Positions 1-8,675 are shown, counted from the first letter of the stretch. The stretch is DNA of 64,000 nucleotides from Thorsellia kenyensis (GCF_042432445.1 NZ_JBHLXE010000046.1:1-64000), one strand, 5' to 3'. Notes: a model not told the origin generated them from the sequence alone. Translations and numbers: made by a program.

Positions 1-183
1 AGCTATATAGTCACTCTTCAAGACTTGATTTTTTCACCGACATCAAAAAGCGTATAGCGTCTTTTTATGTCTGCTTTTGGTCATATCTTGCGAGTGCCCA
101 CACAGATTGTCTGATAAATTGTTAAAGAGCATCTAGTATTTCTACTAGGTAGTCGTAAGTAATCTTCTTAACGACAGGGCGCA
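1..183 (-). other. rRNA operon leader (pre-16S), 16S beyond the window edge
   Basis: Read on the minus strand, 85-131 carries the block that precedes 16S genes in enterobacterial rrn operons: TGCTCTTTAACA followed by ACAATTTATCAGACAATC and the sequence for TGTGTGGGCACTCG. Two rRNA-type promoters lie just upstream. Transcription runs leftward, so mature 16S should begin shortly to the left of base 1. Only the leader is inside the window. The upstream neighbours murI and btuB are in the same orientation, as in the E. coli btuB-murI-rrnB locus. Confidence 0.88.
120..131 (-). promoter_or_regulatory. rrn boxA antitermination element
   Basis: Minus-strand TGCTCTTTAACA matches the leader boxA of enterobacterial rRNA operons. 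In that family NusB/NusE (S10) bind it and let RNA polymerase read through Rho-dependent termination. It lies about 55 nt downstream of the P2 -10 box. Confidence 0.85.
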
Positions 184-184
184 C

Positions 185-213
185 ATTATATTCACCCTTT
201 TTGTTAACGTCAA
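185..213 (-). promoter_or_regulatory. rrn P2 promoter
   Basis: Minus strand: -35 TTGACG (208-213), 17-bp spacer, consensus -10 TATAAT (185-190), then the GC-rich discriminator GTGCGCCC. This arrangement is typical of growth-rate and stringently controlled rRNA promoters. Confidence 0.88.
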
Positions 214-288
214 GTGTTTTTTTAATTTATTTTCACTTTTCGTTTGACTTAGTTTTAAACTTCTATCAACTTCGTCATTAGGCGGCGA

Positions 289-316
289 ATTATAGAGACT
301 ATTTTTAATCTTGCAA
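289..316 (-). promoter_or_regulatory. rrn P1 promoter
   Basis: Minus strand: -35 TTGCAA (311-316), the 16-bp spacer characteristic of rrn P1, consensus -10 TATAAT (289-294), and a GC-rich discriminator TCGCCGCC. A/T runs at about 320-340, just upstream of the -35, are suited to an UP element. The -10 lies about 104 bp upstream of that of P2. Confidence 0.87.
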
Positions 317-714
317 TCTTTTTTCTTAAAAAAAATATCGATCGCTCAAAAAACAACTCATTAATCTATTTTTTAGACTCTCTGGTTATTTAAGTAGCTC
401 ATTTTTAATTGCTCTAACCCCTATTCATTTTTCTAGAAAAATAGATAAATAATACGCGCTCTAATTTCTAAAAATTCCCTCATCCATAACTATCTACTAA
501 ACTTAATTATCTACTAAAATAGGGAGCCTCTTTAAATTTCTTACTCATGACAGATATAAGTTATCCAAAAAGAAATGAACCACTATGTGAAACAGAAAAG
601 TCTTAACACTGAACTTAAAACTCATGCTCACTCAACAAAATTCCTCTCTGTTTACCAAAATAAATAGGATTTGCATTTATTTTTTCTTTTACCCTCTTTC
701 CCGCGCTCAAATCA
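317..714. other. Intergenic region upstream of rrn P1
   Basis: AT-rich region between the murI stop and rrn P1. By position it should hold the UP element and any FIS sites of the rRNA promoter. I see no coding frame and no clear hairpin terminator for murI. Confidence 0.5.
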
Positions 715-1578
715 TTAATCCAATAATTTAAGTTCCGCAAGTTCTTCTAAATGATATCTGTATAAGACATCCTTAAGTTCAAGCGCAGCCTCATTGAGCT
801 CAGTGCAAATTGCTAAATTTTGCTCACAACTGTATTTTAACGGTGCTTCATGTTCTAGAATCCACGCCGTTCTTCTTGCTATTGCTTGGCCTGAATCTAC
901 TAACCGGGTACCCTCAGGAAGAACTTTTAATAATTCTTCACTTAACAGAGGAAAATGAGTACAGCCCAAAACGACTGTGTCGGGGGCTTCTTTCATTTTT
1001 AACCATGGTTGCAAAATATTTTCTAGCCTATGTAAATCAACGGGTTTTCCATGCAGCTTATCTTCCGCAATATCTACAAGCTCTGATGTGCCTAAAAGAT
1101 GTATGGATGTATCTGTCGCGAAACGTTCAATAAGTTCTTTTGTATATTCTCTTTTTACCGTTGCTTTAGTTGCTAATATTCCGACTACTTGATTGCTAGT
1201 GAGTTTAGCGGCTGGTTTTATAGCAGGCACTACGCCTATGATTGGAAAATCAAAAGTCTCTCTTAAAGGCGGCAAAGAGACAGTACTTGCCGTATTACAT
1301 GCAATTACTGCTAAAGATAGAGGGTATTTGGCATTAACATGTTTTACAATGCTAAGTACTCGTTCAACAATATATTCCTCAGTTTTTTCTCCGTACGGAA
1401 ACCCCTCATTATCAAATGCATAGATAAAATGCAATTCAGGGATTAAGGCTTCAATTTCACTATAAACTGATAGACCACCAACCCCCGAATCAAATATCAG
1501 AACGGTTGGCTTGCCTTCATGTTTAGAATCGGTATTCGCCCGTGATGTAAAATGCTCTTCCTGTAGGTTGATAGCCAT
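715..1578 (-). CDS. murI: Glutamate racemase
   Basis: Interconverts L- and D-glutamate in the cytosol, supplying D-Glu for peptidoglycan. The 287 residues match the usual length of about 285. Visible motifs are DSGVGG with Asp30, the first catalytic cysteine in ACNTAS (Cys94), and the second in GCTHFPLL near residue 205. The ATG at 1578 follows an AGAGAG ribosome site and lies inside the 3' end of btuB (56-bp overlap), so it is probably translationally coupled. An N-terminal extension before the catalytic domain is also present in the E. coli protein. It lies between btuB and the rRNA promoters, as in E. coli. Confidence 0.95.
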   Translation of the reverse strand: MAINLQEEHFTSRANTDSKHEGKPTVLIFDSGVGGLSVYSEIEALIPELHFIYAFDNEGFPYGEKTEEYIVERVLSIVKHVNAKYPLSLAVIACNTASTVSLPPLRETFDFPIIGVVPAIKPAAKLTSNQVVGILATKATVKREYTKELIERFATDTSIHLLGTSELVDIAEDKLHGKPVDLHRLENILQPWLKMKEAPDTVVLGCTHFPLLSEELLKVLPEGTRLVDSGQAIARRTAWILEHEAPLKYSCEQNLAICTELNEAALELKDVLYRYHLEELAELKLLD

Positions 1579-3529
1579 ATACAGTCTCTCTTTGCTGGTT
1601 AAACATATCTGCTATTCTACCACGAATTGTAACATGAGTTGTAAAATCATAACTTAGAGAAAGATCAAATTGTTGATTAATGGGTAATTTAACAATTTCA
1701 TTTTTCAACTGATCTGGGAGAAATCGTATATCGTTACGTCTGCCTTCATAATGATAGCTCACCCCTGCATTCAAAGCATCTTTATTAAAATTTAATAGAT
1801 AATTTAATTGTTTCTGCGCCCTTCTAGGCAGTCTGTTGCCAGTTCTTTTATCTTTAGCATCTAAGTAAGTAAGAGATAATTCATGCGAAAACATATCAAA
1901 CTCTTTTGTGAATTCTAGTTCAGCCCCCTTAATCTCTGCCAAACCTATGTTAATAAATTTTGTATTCTGATAATCAATAAGTTCTTTAATCTCATTATGA
2001 TAAGCACTGAATTTAAAATTTATCTCTTGTAATTCTCCGTTCAGCCCCAATTCATATTGCATACTCTCTTCTGGCTTCAGTTCACTGTTTCCACCATATT
2101 GGCTATATAGCTGAAGTAAATTAGGTGCTTTATAAGCATGCCCATAGCTAAATGAGACATCTGTATTAAATATAAAGGGATGACTGATCCCTAAATGATA
2201 AGTTTGATGACCACCAAATTGACTTTGTTCATCGTGCCTCAAGGCTAATTCAGTTATCCATTTATTGTAAGTCTGCTGGCCGGTTATAAAAATCCCGTTA
2301 TTTGTTAAATGCAAATGAGATGATTTTAACTCTCCAGGTTGAATCTGTTCTGTGGTTTGTTGTTGCCATTCAGCCCCTAAGTTGATAGTTCCTCCATCAT
2401 GGCGCAAGGAGTTAATTACTTGGAATTGATTTAAATTCGCTTTATCATTTGAAGCAGTAATATGTTTTTTACCCTTTTTACGATCAAAATTATAATCATT
2501 CGTCACATTATGTGTTGCAATAACTTCTAATCCATATCTCCCTTCAACCCAATTCACCCGACCATCAATACTTTGACTTTGCAGCTCTCGTTCATCAATT
2601 AAAGCATTAGGATCAATATAAGAATTGAAGCCATCATATTTATTTTTATTATTAAATGCATAGGCGCGTATGTGGCCAGAAAGACGATCAGTAAATTGAT
2701 GTGCTAACGCGAACCAACCAAAATAATTTTTAAATCCATCCTTGTCCGTTTGTCGGTTTCCACCAGCTTCAGGCATATTAGCAACTGCATCAGTCCCTTG
2801 GCTTCGATGAAAACTTAATGCTCCATTTATGATTGTATCACTCGTTGAAATTTGTTGAGTAATATCATATCGTTGATCATCAAAAGAACCTAAACCCAGT
2901 GTCAATTGTCCTTTTGTTTCTTGCTTATTTTCTGGATACGTAATTAAATTTATTACGCCGCCTATTGCATCTGAGCCATATAATGCACTCCTCGCTCCTC
3001 TTATATATTCAATTTTTTGTATCATAGATAAGGGAATTTGACTGACATCAGGTGCCCCTGAGATATTCGCTTGGTTCAAGCGTATACCATCTATGAGCAC
3101 AAGCACATGACGTGATTCTGTTCCTCTTACAAATAAACTCGTTTGTTGCCCTACTCCACCTGATTGAGCTAAATTAATTCCTGGAAGTCGCCTTAATACT
3201 TCAACAACTGATTGCATTTGTTGCCTTGCAATATCTTCTCTAGTCAAAATAATAGTTGGGGCAATTACAGAAGCTATAGGTTTAATGTAATGATAAGAAC
3301 TAATAGTAATTTCTTCTTGTTCAAGAGATTCACCAGTAGTGACAATTTCGTCATTCATAGATGTAGGATTATTGTTAGCCAACAATTCAAAGGAACAACA
3401 AGACCAAAGTATAAAAGAAATTAAACTCACTGATAAGAAATGTTTAAATATCTTAAAGCTGAATAAGAAATGAAAAAATAAAAACAATAAAGAAGTGACC
3501 GACTGAATCGGCATAAAAATAATTAACAT
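1523..3529 (-). CDS. btuB: TonB-dependent vitamin B12 outer-membrane receptor
   Basis: Imports cobalamin across the outer membrane using TonB energy. At 668 residues it is longer than E. coli BtuB (614) because of a long hydrophobic N-terminus of about 50 residues before the predicted cleavage near FELLA-NNNP. A TonB-box-like DEIVTTG follows, then a plug domain (about 90-210: VLRRLPGI, FVRGTESRHVLVLIDGIRLN, GVINLITY) and a 22-strand-type barrel ending in a C-terminal Phe. The ATG at 3529 is supported because the leader hairpin ends just upstream of it, as in E. coli. A cobalamin riboswitch lies upstream and murI overlaps the 3' end. Confidence 0.93.
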   Translation of the reverse strand: MLIIFMPIQSVTSLLFLFFHFLFSFKIFKHFLSVSLISFILWSCCSFELLANNNPTSMNDEIVTTGESLEQEEITISSYHYIKPIASVIAPTIILTREDIARQQMQSVVEVLRRLPGINLAQSGGVGQQTSLFVRGTESRHVLVLIDGIRLNQANISGAPDVSQIPLSMIQKIEYIRGARSALYGSDAIGGVINLITYPENKQETKGQLTLGLGSFDDQRYDITQQISTSDTIINGALSFHRSQGTDAVANMPEAGGNRQTDKDGFKNYFGWFALAHQFTDRLSGHIRAYAFNNKNKYDGFNSYIDPNALIDERELQSQSIDGRVNWVEGRYGLEVIATHNVTNDYNFDRKKGKKHITASNDKANLNQFQVINSLRHDGGTINLGAEWQQQTTEQIQPGELKSSHLHLTNNGIFITGQQTYNKWITELALRHDEQSQFGGHQTYHLGISHPFIFNTDVSFSYGHAYKAPNLLQLYSQYGGNSELKPEESMQYELGLNGELQEINFKFSAYHNEIKELIDYQNTKFINIGLAEIKGAELEFTKEFDMFSHELSLTYLDAKDKRTGNRLPRRAQKQLNYLLNFNKDALNAGVSYHYEGRRNDIRFLPDQLKNEIVKLPINQQFDLSLSYDFTTHVTIRGRIADMFNQQRETVYGYQPTGRAFYITGEYRF

Positions 3530-3538
3530 TTTTTAAGC

Positions 3539-3840
3539 ATCCATTAAAAACACGATGGATTGCGCGGTGAATCGGTAGATATATCGCGACCTACAATTCT
3601 ATTGCGGCATCATACCAGGAGGTTTTCGGGCTCAGTCGTTCTATAATTTTTGGTTATAACGTAAAAAATGACTTCCCATCTTTACTGTTTCACTAAGGGA
3701 TAAAACAATTGAAAAAAATTATTTTTACCAAGAGTTATCCTAAATGAAATTAGACAGTGTCTGCAAATTGCGTATTTTTTACTTCGAACTTTACCGCTGC
3801 GCGTCAGCTCTGGGTTTCCACCAGATTCCCTTTCCTAGAA
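3539..3840 (-). promoter_or_regulatory. Cobalamin riboswitch of btuB
   Basis: The minus strand contains the aptamer core GGGAATCTGGTGG with GAGCTGACGCGCAGCGGTAA (3791-3830). Further downstream come GCAGACACTG, GATGGGAAGTCA and the B12 box AGCCCGAAAACCTCCTGG (3615-3632). These segments follow the order of the E. coli btuB leader. The region ends in a hairpin, ATCCAT (3555-3560) pairing with ATGGAT (3539-3544), about 10 nt before the btuB ATG. This suggests control by sequestering the translation start, with adenosylcobalamin reducing synthesis. The ligand is inferred from the family. Confidence 0.92.
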
Positions 3841-3844
3841 ATTC

Positions 3845-3873
3845 ACTATAATGTATAAGTAAACTTAATTCAA
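3845..3873 (-). promoter_or_regulatory. Promoter of btuB-murI
   Basis: Minus strand: TTGAAT (3868-3873), 17-bp spacer, TATAGT (3845-3850). It lies just upstream of the riboswitch aptamer. Confidence 0.65.
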
Positions 3874-3879
3874 ATAAAT

Positions 3880-4255
3880 ATGCCTAAAAAATTAAACAAA
3901 TATAAGCATTCAATTCATTCGCTCTAATACTGAAAGGGCTGTTTTTATTGCAAAGAAAAAATCTGAACAATTTAAGTCACATATGCATTTTAAAGAAGAG
4001 ATAATCACTTTATGCAAGGATAACTTCATTGAACTTTTTAGACCGACACTTGCTCTACTAGAAAGATTGGAAGAAGATTTAGTTTTAGGTAATCTGGTCA
4101 AAAAGATAATTGAAGTCAGCAAAAAGGAATATTTAGAATTTTCAGTGCGACTCATCACTCTACAGTTATTGATTCAGTATTGTTATCCCCTCTATTTTAG
4201 AAACTACTCTGCTGTTCGGCTTATTTCTCCCATGGCTGTAATATCTAACGATTAA
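3880..4255 (+). pseudogene. Unrecognised short coding remnant
   Basis: The frame starting ATG at 3880 (MPKKLNKYKHSIHSL) stops at once. A second frame is open across 3899-4255 (in-frame ATG at 3983, 90 residues) and reads NTERAVFIAKKKSEQ and then a leucine- and lysine-rich, apparently helical segment. Joining the two frames gives one plausible protein, so this may be a gene broken by a frameshift. No convincing ribosome site is seen at either ATG and I do not recognise a family. A chance open frame in AT-rich DNA is a real alternative. Confidence 0.25.
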
Positions 4256-4468
4256 AAGCAAGGTATTAGGCAAAACCTTATTCTTTATGAGCTAATACAT
4301 AGAGGATGGTTAAAATTTCTATGCTGGTCACTAATGACTTGAATTCGCTGATATTAATTTTTACTTTAAAATAGCAGATTAAGGAACTTCCCCCCATTTA
4401 AACTCAGTTATTTTGATGGGTAGTTAGAAATAAGTTTAGACGATAAAACGATTGCCTTATGTTGGAAA

Positions 4469-4540
4469 AGCCCCTTTGCATCGCTGCGTTTAGTCATGCA
4501 GGCTAGTGGTAAATTTTTTGGATAATACAAACAAGGGGCT
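4469..4540. repeat. Inverted repeat with 8-bp arms
   Basis: AGCCCCTT (4469-4476) is repeated inverted as AAGGGGCT (4533-4540), enclosing 56 bp that also has TGCA/TGCA and CTAG motifs. The GC-rich arms stand out in AT-rich surroundings. It could be a structured RNA or the remains of a small element; its function is unknown. Confidence 0.35.
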
Positions 4541-4561
4541 AGCATTGAACGTTACCTGAAT

Positions 4562-4590
4562 AAATTAAACCTTTAAAAACAGTTTAATTT
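4562..4590 (-). terminator. Possible terminator of rnpB
   Basis: A 9-bp stem (AAATTAAAC with GTTTAATTT) with an 11-nt loop lies just past the rnpB 3' end. It is AT-rich and has no clear U-tract on the minus strand, so the call is tentative. Confidence 0.35.
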
Positions 4591-4600
4591 TAATAAAATT

Positions 4601-4975
<375 letters not shown>

Positions 4976-4983
4976 TCACGGAC

Positions 4984-5012
4984 ATCTTAGTACAAAAAAG
5001 AATATTAGTAAA
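4984..5012 (-). promoter_or_regulatory. Probable rnpB promoter
   Basis: Minus strand: TTTACT (5007-5012), 17-bp spacer, TAAGAT (4984-4989). Spacing to the predicted 5' end of rnpB (4975) is appropriate, although the boxes are weak. Confidence 0.45.
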
Positions 5013-5152
5013 ATGTATTCGTATTTTAAAAATAGATTGAAGCTTATAAGCTCAGTATTTTACAAAACTGCTATATTAGATTAAAACTTTTGATAATCTA
5101 TCAAGAATATTTGTTCATCCACTCTTTTGACTTATCTTATTTAAAATAGGTT

Positions 5153-6013
5153 TTAGTTATTTTTCCTTTTTTTATCAAAGAATTCTTTTCGCACTTTTTC
5201 TATATGAATAGTTAAGAACATTCGTTCATCGTGAGTCATCGCCTGATGATGGTTTTTCTGTAAATACCAATCTATTTTATGAACACACTCGTAGGCCTTT
5301 GCATAATTTTTTGCAATTTCTTCATAGAGGGATTCATCATCTGATTCTACGTACTCACTGCTCAGCATCCTTTGAGTAAAAAATCTAAGGTGAGTTACAA
5401 AACGTTGGTATGTTAAAGAGTCCTCATCATAGTCTATATTTAACTGATACTTTACGAGTTTCAAAATATCTTGCATGACTTGGGTTAAATTATTAATTAA
5501 ATCAGCATTTACTCCCTGAGCATTCTGGGCATTTACAAGATGCATTGCAATAAAAGCGGACTCATCAATTGGTAAATCCACATTCAAACGGTTTTTTATG
5601 ATACTAAGCGCTTCAATGCCTAATTGAAATTCTCTTGGATAAAAGCGCTTAATCTCCCAAATCATTGCATTTCTCAAGGCAATTCCTTGCTGGTAACGTT
5701 CGATTGCAAAATGACAGTGATCTGTTAACGCAATATAAATCATATCGTGGAGTTTACCTAGACGAGATTCTGCGATTTGAATGATATGACTACACGTTGA
5801 AAGAACCTCCATAGGAATTTGATTCATCAACTCGGTCATATGTGTCACAATATGATGATTTGACATAGAAAAAATCTTTTCCACTTTATCCCCATCAACT
5901 GACTCACCAATTTTCTTTTGAAAACCAAGTCCTCTGCCTATAACAACCTGTTCGTTACCGGAATGATTTAAAGCGAGTACAACATTATTGTTAATAATCT
6001 TAACGATTTTCAT
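5153..6013 (-). CDS. bglG: BglG/LicT-family transcriptional antiterminator
   Basis: RNA-binding regulator that stabilises a RAT hairpin and prevents termination in beta-glucoside operon leaders. The 286 residues contain an N-terminal CAT RNA-binding domain (about 1-55, starting MKIVKIINNNVVLA). Two PRD domains follow (about 65-170 and 172-280) with histidines that in this family receive PTS phosphates (DHCHF, AMHLVN, LTIHIEKV). A strong AAGGAGGAG ribosome site precedes the ATG. It is the last gene after the 6-phospho-beta-glucosidase, and a separate promoter candidate sits in the 198-bp gap. A matching RAT target occurs at 12430-12459. Confidence 0.9.
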   Translation of the reverse strand: MKIVKIINNNVVLALNHSGNEQVVIGRGLGFQKKIGESVDGDKVEKIFSMSNHHIVTHMTELMNQIPMEVLSTCSHIIQIAESRLGKLHDMIYIALTDHCHFAIERYQQGIALRNAMIWEIKRFYPREFQLGIEALSIIKNRLNVDLPIDESAFIAMHLVNAQNAQGVNADLINNLTQVMQDILKLVKYQLNIDYDEDSLTYQRFVTHLRFFTQRMLSSEYVESDDESLYEEIAKNYAKAYECVHKIDWYLQKNHHQAMTHDERMFLTIHIEKVRKEFFDKKRKNN

Positions 6014-6052
6014 AGACTCCTCCTTACTTCAAATCATCTCATTCAAACATAA

Positions 6053-6081
6053 TTTATAAGTATTTATAACTTATTTTTCAA
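6053..6081 (-). promoter_or_regulatory. Candidate promoter for bglG
   Basis: Minus strand: TTGAAA (6076-6081), 17-bp spacer, TATAAA (6053-6058), 40 bp before the bglG ATG. It would let the antiterminator be made independently of the operon it switches on. Confidence 0.55.
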
Positions 6082-6143
6082 AAATAACTGATTGGTATCT
6101 TAAAATGGATTGCAACTAACAACCTTTAAAGAGTGGCAGTCTT

Positions 6144-6161
6144 TTACATTAGATAATGTAA
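6144..6161. repeat. Perfect palindrome upstream of bglG
   Basis: TTACATTA and its inverted copy TAATGTAA are separated by 2 bp. It lies between the operon hairpin (6169-6201) and the bglG promoter candidate. It could be an operator for an unknown regulator; no protein is assigned. Confidence 0.45.
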
Positions 6162-6168
6162 GAAATCA

Positions 6169-6201
6169 GCTCAATGAAGTGAGAACACACACTCATTGAG
6201 C
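6169..6201 (-). terminator. Hairpin after the 6-phospho-beta-glucosidase gene
   Basis: GCTCAATGA (6169-6177) pairs with TCATTGAGC (6193-6201), and GTG/CAC extends the stem past a bulge. It lies 11 bp after the stop codon. A T-rich but interrupted stretch follows, so it may be a weak terminator or an RNA-stabilising end. Confidence 0.45.
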
Positions 6202-6211
6202 CAAAGAAAAG

Positions 6212-7606
6212 TTAGCGTTTTAGATTAGAGCCATTAGATTTTATGATATCCTGATACCAATAGAAGCTTTGTTTACGTTTGCGTTCAAGCGTTCCATTAC
6301 CCTGATCATCCCTATCCACGTAAATAAAACCATAACGTTTTGACATTTGAGCTGTACCCGCACTGACTAAATCAATCGGCCCCCATGAAGTGTACCCCCA
6401 AAGTTCAACTCCATCCTTAATCGCTTCTTCCACTTGAACAAGATGATCATTAATGTAATTGATACGATAGGTATCATTAATTTGACCATGTTCATCGAGT
6501 TTATCAATAGCACCTAAACCATTCTCAACAATAAAGAGAGGTAATTGATAGCGATCCCATAATGAATTTAGTAATATCCTCATTCCCAAAGGATCTATCT
6601 GCCATCCCCATTCAGAGGATTTCAAATGTGGATTAGGAACCATATTTAAAATGTTTGCTTGTGCTTTAGCAATTTCTTCATCAGCAGTAACACATCCACT
6701 CATGTAGTAACTAAAAGATATATAATCTACCGTGTGTTTCAAATCTATTTTATCTTGCTCGCTGATATTCACCGTTATATTATTATCTTTAAAATATCGA
6801 AGCATATAGCCAGGATAAGCTCCTCTTGCCTGAACATCACCAAAAAATAAGCTATGCCTGGTTTCGGCCATAGCACTGTGTACATCTTCTGGTTTACAAG
6901 TTAATGGATAAACTAAACCACCAAGTAACATATTACCGATTTTACCTTCAGGGACTATCTCGTGACATAATTTTACAGCTTTAGCACTTGCAACTAATTG
7001 ATGGTGAATGGCTTGAAAAATCTCAGATTGTGAAGAACCTTTTTTTAAGCCTACGCCAGTAAATGGCTCATGAAGTGCCATATTAATTTCATTAAACGTG
7101 AGCCACAATTTAACTTTATCTTTATAGCGTGTAAATACTGTTTTAGCATAACGTTCAAAACAGTTTATGGTTTCTTTATTACCCCACCCACCTTGATGAA
7201 CCAATCCCATTGGCATTTCATAGTGAGATAAGGTGATCATAGGTTTAATTCCATGTTTGTGCATACATTCAAATACTTTATCATAAAACTCAAGCCCTGC
7301 TTCATTAGGCTGTTGCTCATCTCCTTGAGGAAAGATTCGAGCCCAGGCAATTGAAGTCCGTAAACAACTAAAACCCATCTCCGCAAATAAAGCAATATCT
7401 TCTTCATAACGATGGTAAAAATCAATGGCAATATCTTTTAAATTAAAATCACCAGGTGTTCTGGCATCAAGTTCTAAAGAGAGTAAACCTTTAGGTTGCA
7501 TATCCGAAGTTGTTAACCCTTTGCCGTCTTTAAGATATGCACCCTCCACTTGATTAGCTGCCACTGCGCCGCCCCATAGAAAGTTTTTTGGAAATGCTGT
7601 TGTCAT
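6212..7606 (-). CDS. 6-phospho-beta-glucosidase, glycoside hydrolase family 1
   Basis: Hydrolyses beta-glucoside 6-phosphates delivered by the PTS to glucose 6-phosphate plus aglycone in the cytosol. At 464 residues it has the length of BglA/AscB/BglB enzymes. The acid/base glutamate is in TFNEI (Glu173) and the nucleophile in VENGLG (Glu361). The N-terminal FLWGGAVAANQVEG signature is present. The C-terminal SKRYGFIYVD matches the phospho-sugar-binding SxKxxGF/Y region of 6-phospho enzymes. Which paralogue (bglA, ascB or bglB) it corresponds to cannot be settled from motifs. It is the fifth gene of the operon led by the RAT switch. Confidence 0.92.
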   Translation of the reverse strand: MTTAFPKNFLWGGAVAANQVEGAYLKDGKGLTTSDMQPKGLLSLELDARTPGDFNLKDIAIDFYHRYEEDIALFAEMGFSCLRTSIAWARIFPQGDEQQPNEAGLEFYDKVFECMHKHGIKPMITLSHYEMPMGLVHQGGWGNKETINCFERYAKTVFTRYKDKVKLWLTFNEINMALHEPFTGVGLKKGSSQSEIFQAIHHQLVASAKAVKLCHEIVPEGKIGNMLLGGLVYPLTCKPEDVHSAMAETRHSLFFGDVQARGAYPGYMLRYFKDNNITVNISEQDKIDLKHTVDYISFSYYMSGCVTADEEIAKAQANILNMVPNPHLKSSEWGWQIDPLGMRILLNSLWDRYQLPLFIVENGLGAIDKLDEHGQINDTYRINYINDHLVQVEEAIKDGVELWGYTSWGPIDLVSAGTAQMSKRYGFIYVDRDDQGNGTLERKRKQSFYWYQDIIKSNGSNLKR

Positions 7607-7649
7607 TATTTTTTCTCCTTTGATTGATAAATGAGCTTAAAAACTTACT

Positions 7650-8537
7650 TTACTCTGACACCCCATCTAATAATTGGCGATATTGTTTTTCATAACCTAA
7701 TGCATTCCAATCGCCATCAATGATGGTGTATGTAATATACTTTTTATGTAACCACCCTGTGTCGGTATCATTCTCATCCACTTTCAGAACCTCAGGGTTA
7801 AACTCTTGAATAGTTTGGTTATTATCCAATAGTTTATAGAAATGCTGCGCTGGAGGAAATTTCTCGTTGCCTATATATTTAACGCCTAAAATTTCACTCT
7901 TTGAATAGGCGGGATAATTAATACTGAGTCCTGTCCCAGCAGGTAGTAATGGACTTTTTCTATCCCAATTTTGAGCCAATGTGCTCACCATATTAACTGT
8001 ATATTCGACAGAATCAGGCCAATACTTTTCTGTACTAGGAAATCCTTTAAAAGCAATCAATTCATCGGTATTCCAACCTATACTTACAGCCAATGCAGGA
8101 TAACCATAGCGAATTGCTCTCACTGCAGCTCCCACAGTTCCTGAATTAATTTGAGCCACACCAGTATTCGGACCATCATTCACTCCAGAAATCACTAAAT
8201 CAGGCGGTGCATCACGCAAAATACCTAAAAGACCAAAATCTAACGCATCTGCTGGTGTACCAGGAAAACAATAATGCCTATCTCCCTCAACATGATAAGT
8301 AAAAGGTTCTTTCTTCATAGTAATTGCAGAGCCAATGCCGCTTTGATTCGTTGCAGGTGCGACTATCCAGGCATCCATGCCTTTTGACAATAATTGCTTT
8401 TGTAGTTCAACAGTACCAAAAGAACGACATCCATCATCATTCACAATTAATACCTTTAGTGGTTTGGAATCCTTAGCCATAACTAATGAAGATAATCCTA
8501 GCATTCCTAGCAGAAAAATTAATTTTTTAAATTTCAT
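7650..8537 (-). CDS. Exported SurE-like 5'-nucleotidase/acid phosphatase
   Basis: SurE-family metal-dependent phosphatase carrying a signal peptide. From the ATG at 8537 (AAGGAG ribosome site 7 nt upstream) it is 295 residues. A signal sequence (MKFKKLIFLLG to VMA, about 1-21) is followed by NDDG with metal ligands Asp34-Asp35, then CFPGTPADAL and SGVNDGPNTG, the family's metal and active-site loops. Classical SurE is cytosolic and about 250 residues, so export and the longer C-terminus set this one apart. A longer frame from 8579 exists but lacks the ribosome site. Its substrate is unknown. Its place inside a sugar-PTS operon suggests dephosphorylation of a periplasmic sugar or nucleotide phosphate. 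Confidence 0.85.
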   Translation of the reverse strand: MKFKKLIFLLGMLGLSSLVMAKDSKPLKVLIVNDDGCRSFGTVELQKQLLSKGMDAWIVAPATNQSGIGSAITMKKEPFTYHVEGDRHYCFPGTPADALDFGLLGILRDAPPDLVISGVNDGPNTGVAQINSGTVGAAVRAIRYGYPALAVSIGWNTDELIAFKGFPSTEKYWPDSVEYTVNMVSTLAQNWDRKSPLLPAGTGLSINYPAYSKSEILGVKYIGNEKFPPAQHFYKLLDNNQTIQEFNPEVLKVDENDTDTGWLHKKYITYTIIDGDWNALGYEKQYRQLLDGVSE

Positions 8538-8675
8538 CAAATACTCCTTATCCTTGGATACATTAAAATGATTAAACATACACTGATTATCTAAACCACA
8601 ACTAAAGAGGATGAAATAATTACTCTTAGAGTCTATTACTTTATCCTCTCGGATCTTTAGCTTCTCTGAATTAAA

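Larger units (their letters stand above)
4257..4600. other. Intergenic DNA before rnpB 3' end
   Basis: No coding frame is supported here. It holds an inverted repeat (4469-4540) and, next to rnpB, a weak terminator-like hairpin. Otherwise nothing is recognised. Confidence 0.4.

Noticed and set aside
1..30. Apparent start of 16S rRNA (TTGAAGAGT on the minus strand near the edge)
   Set aside because: Mature 16S continues TTTGATCATGG, but here the sequence diverges at once, so this is still leader.
810..1423. Plus-strand open frames opposite murI
   Set aside because: Shadows of murI, without ribosome sites or recognisable motifs.
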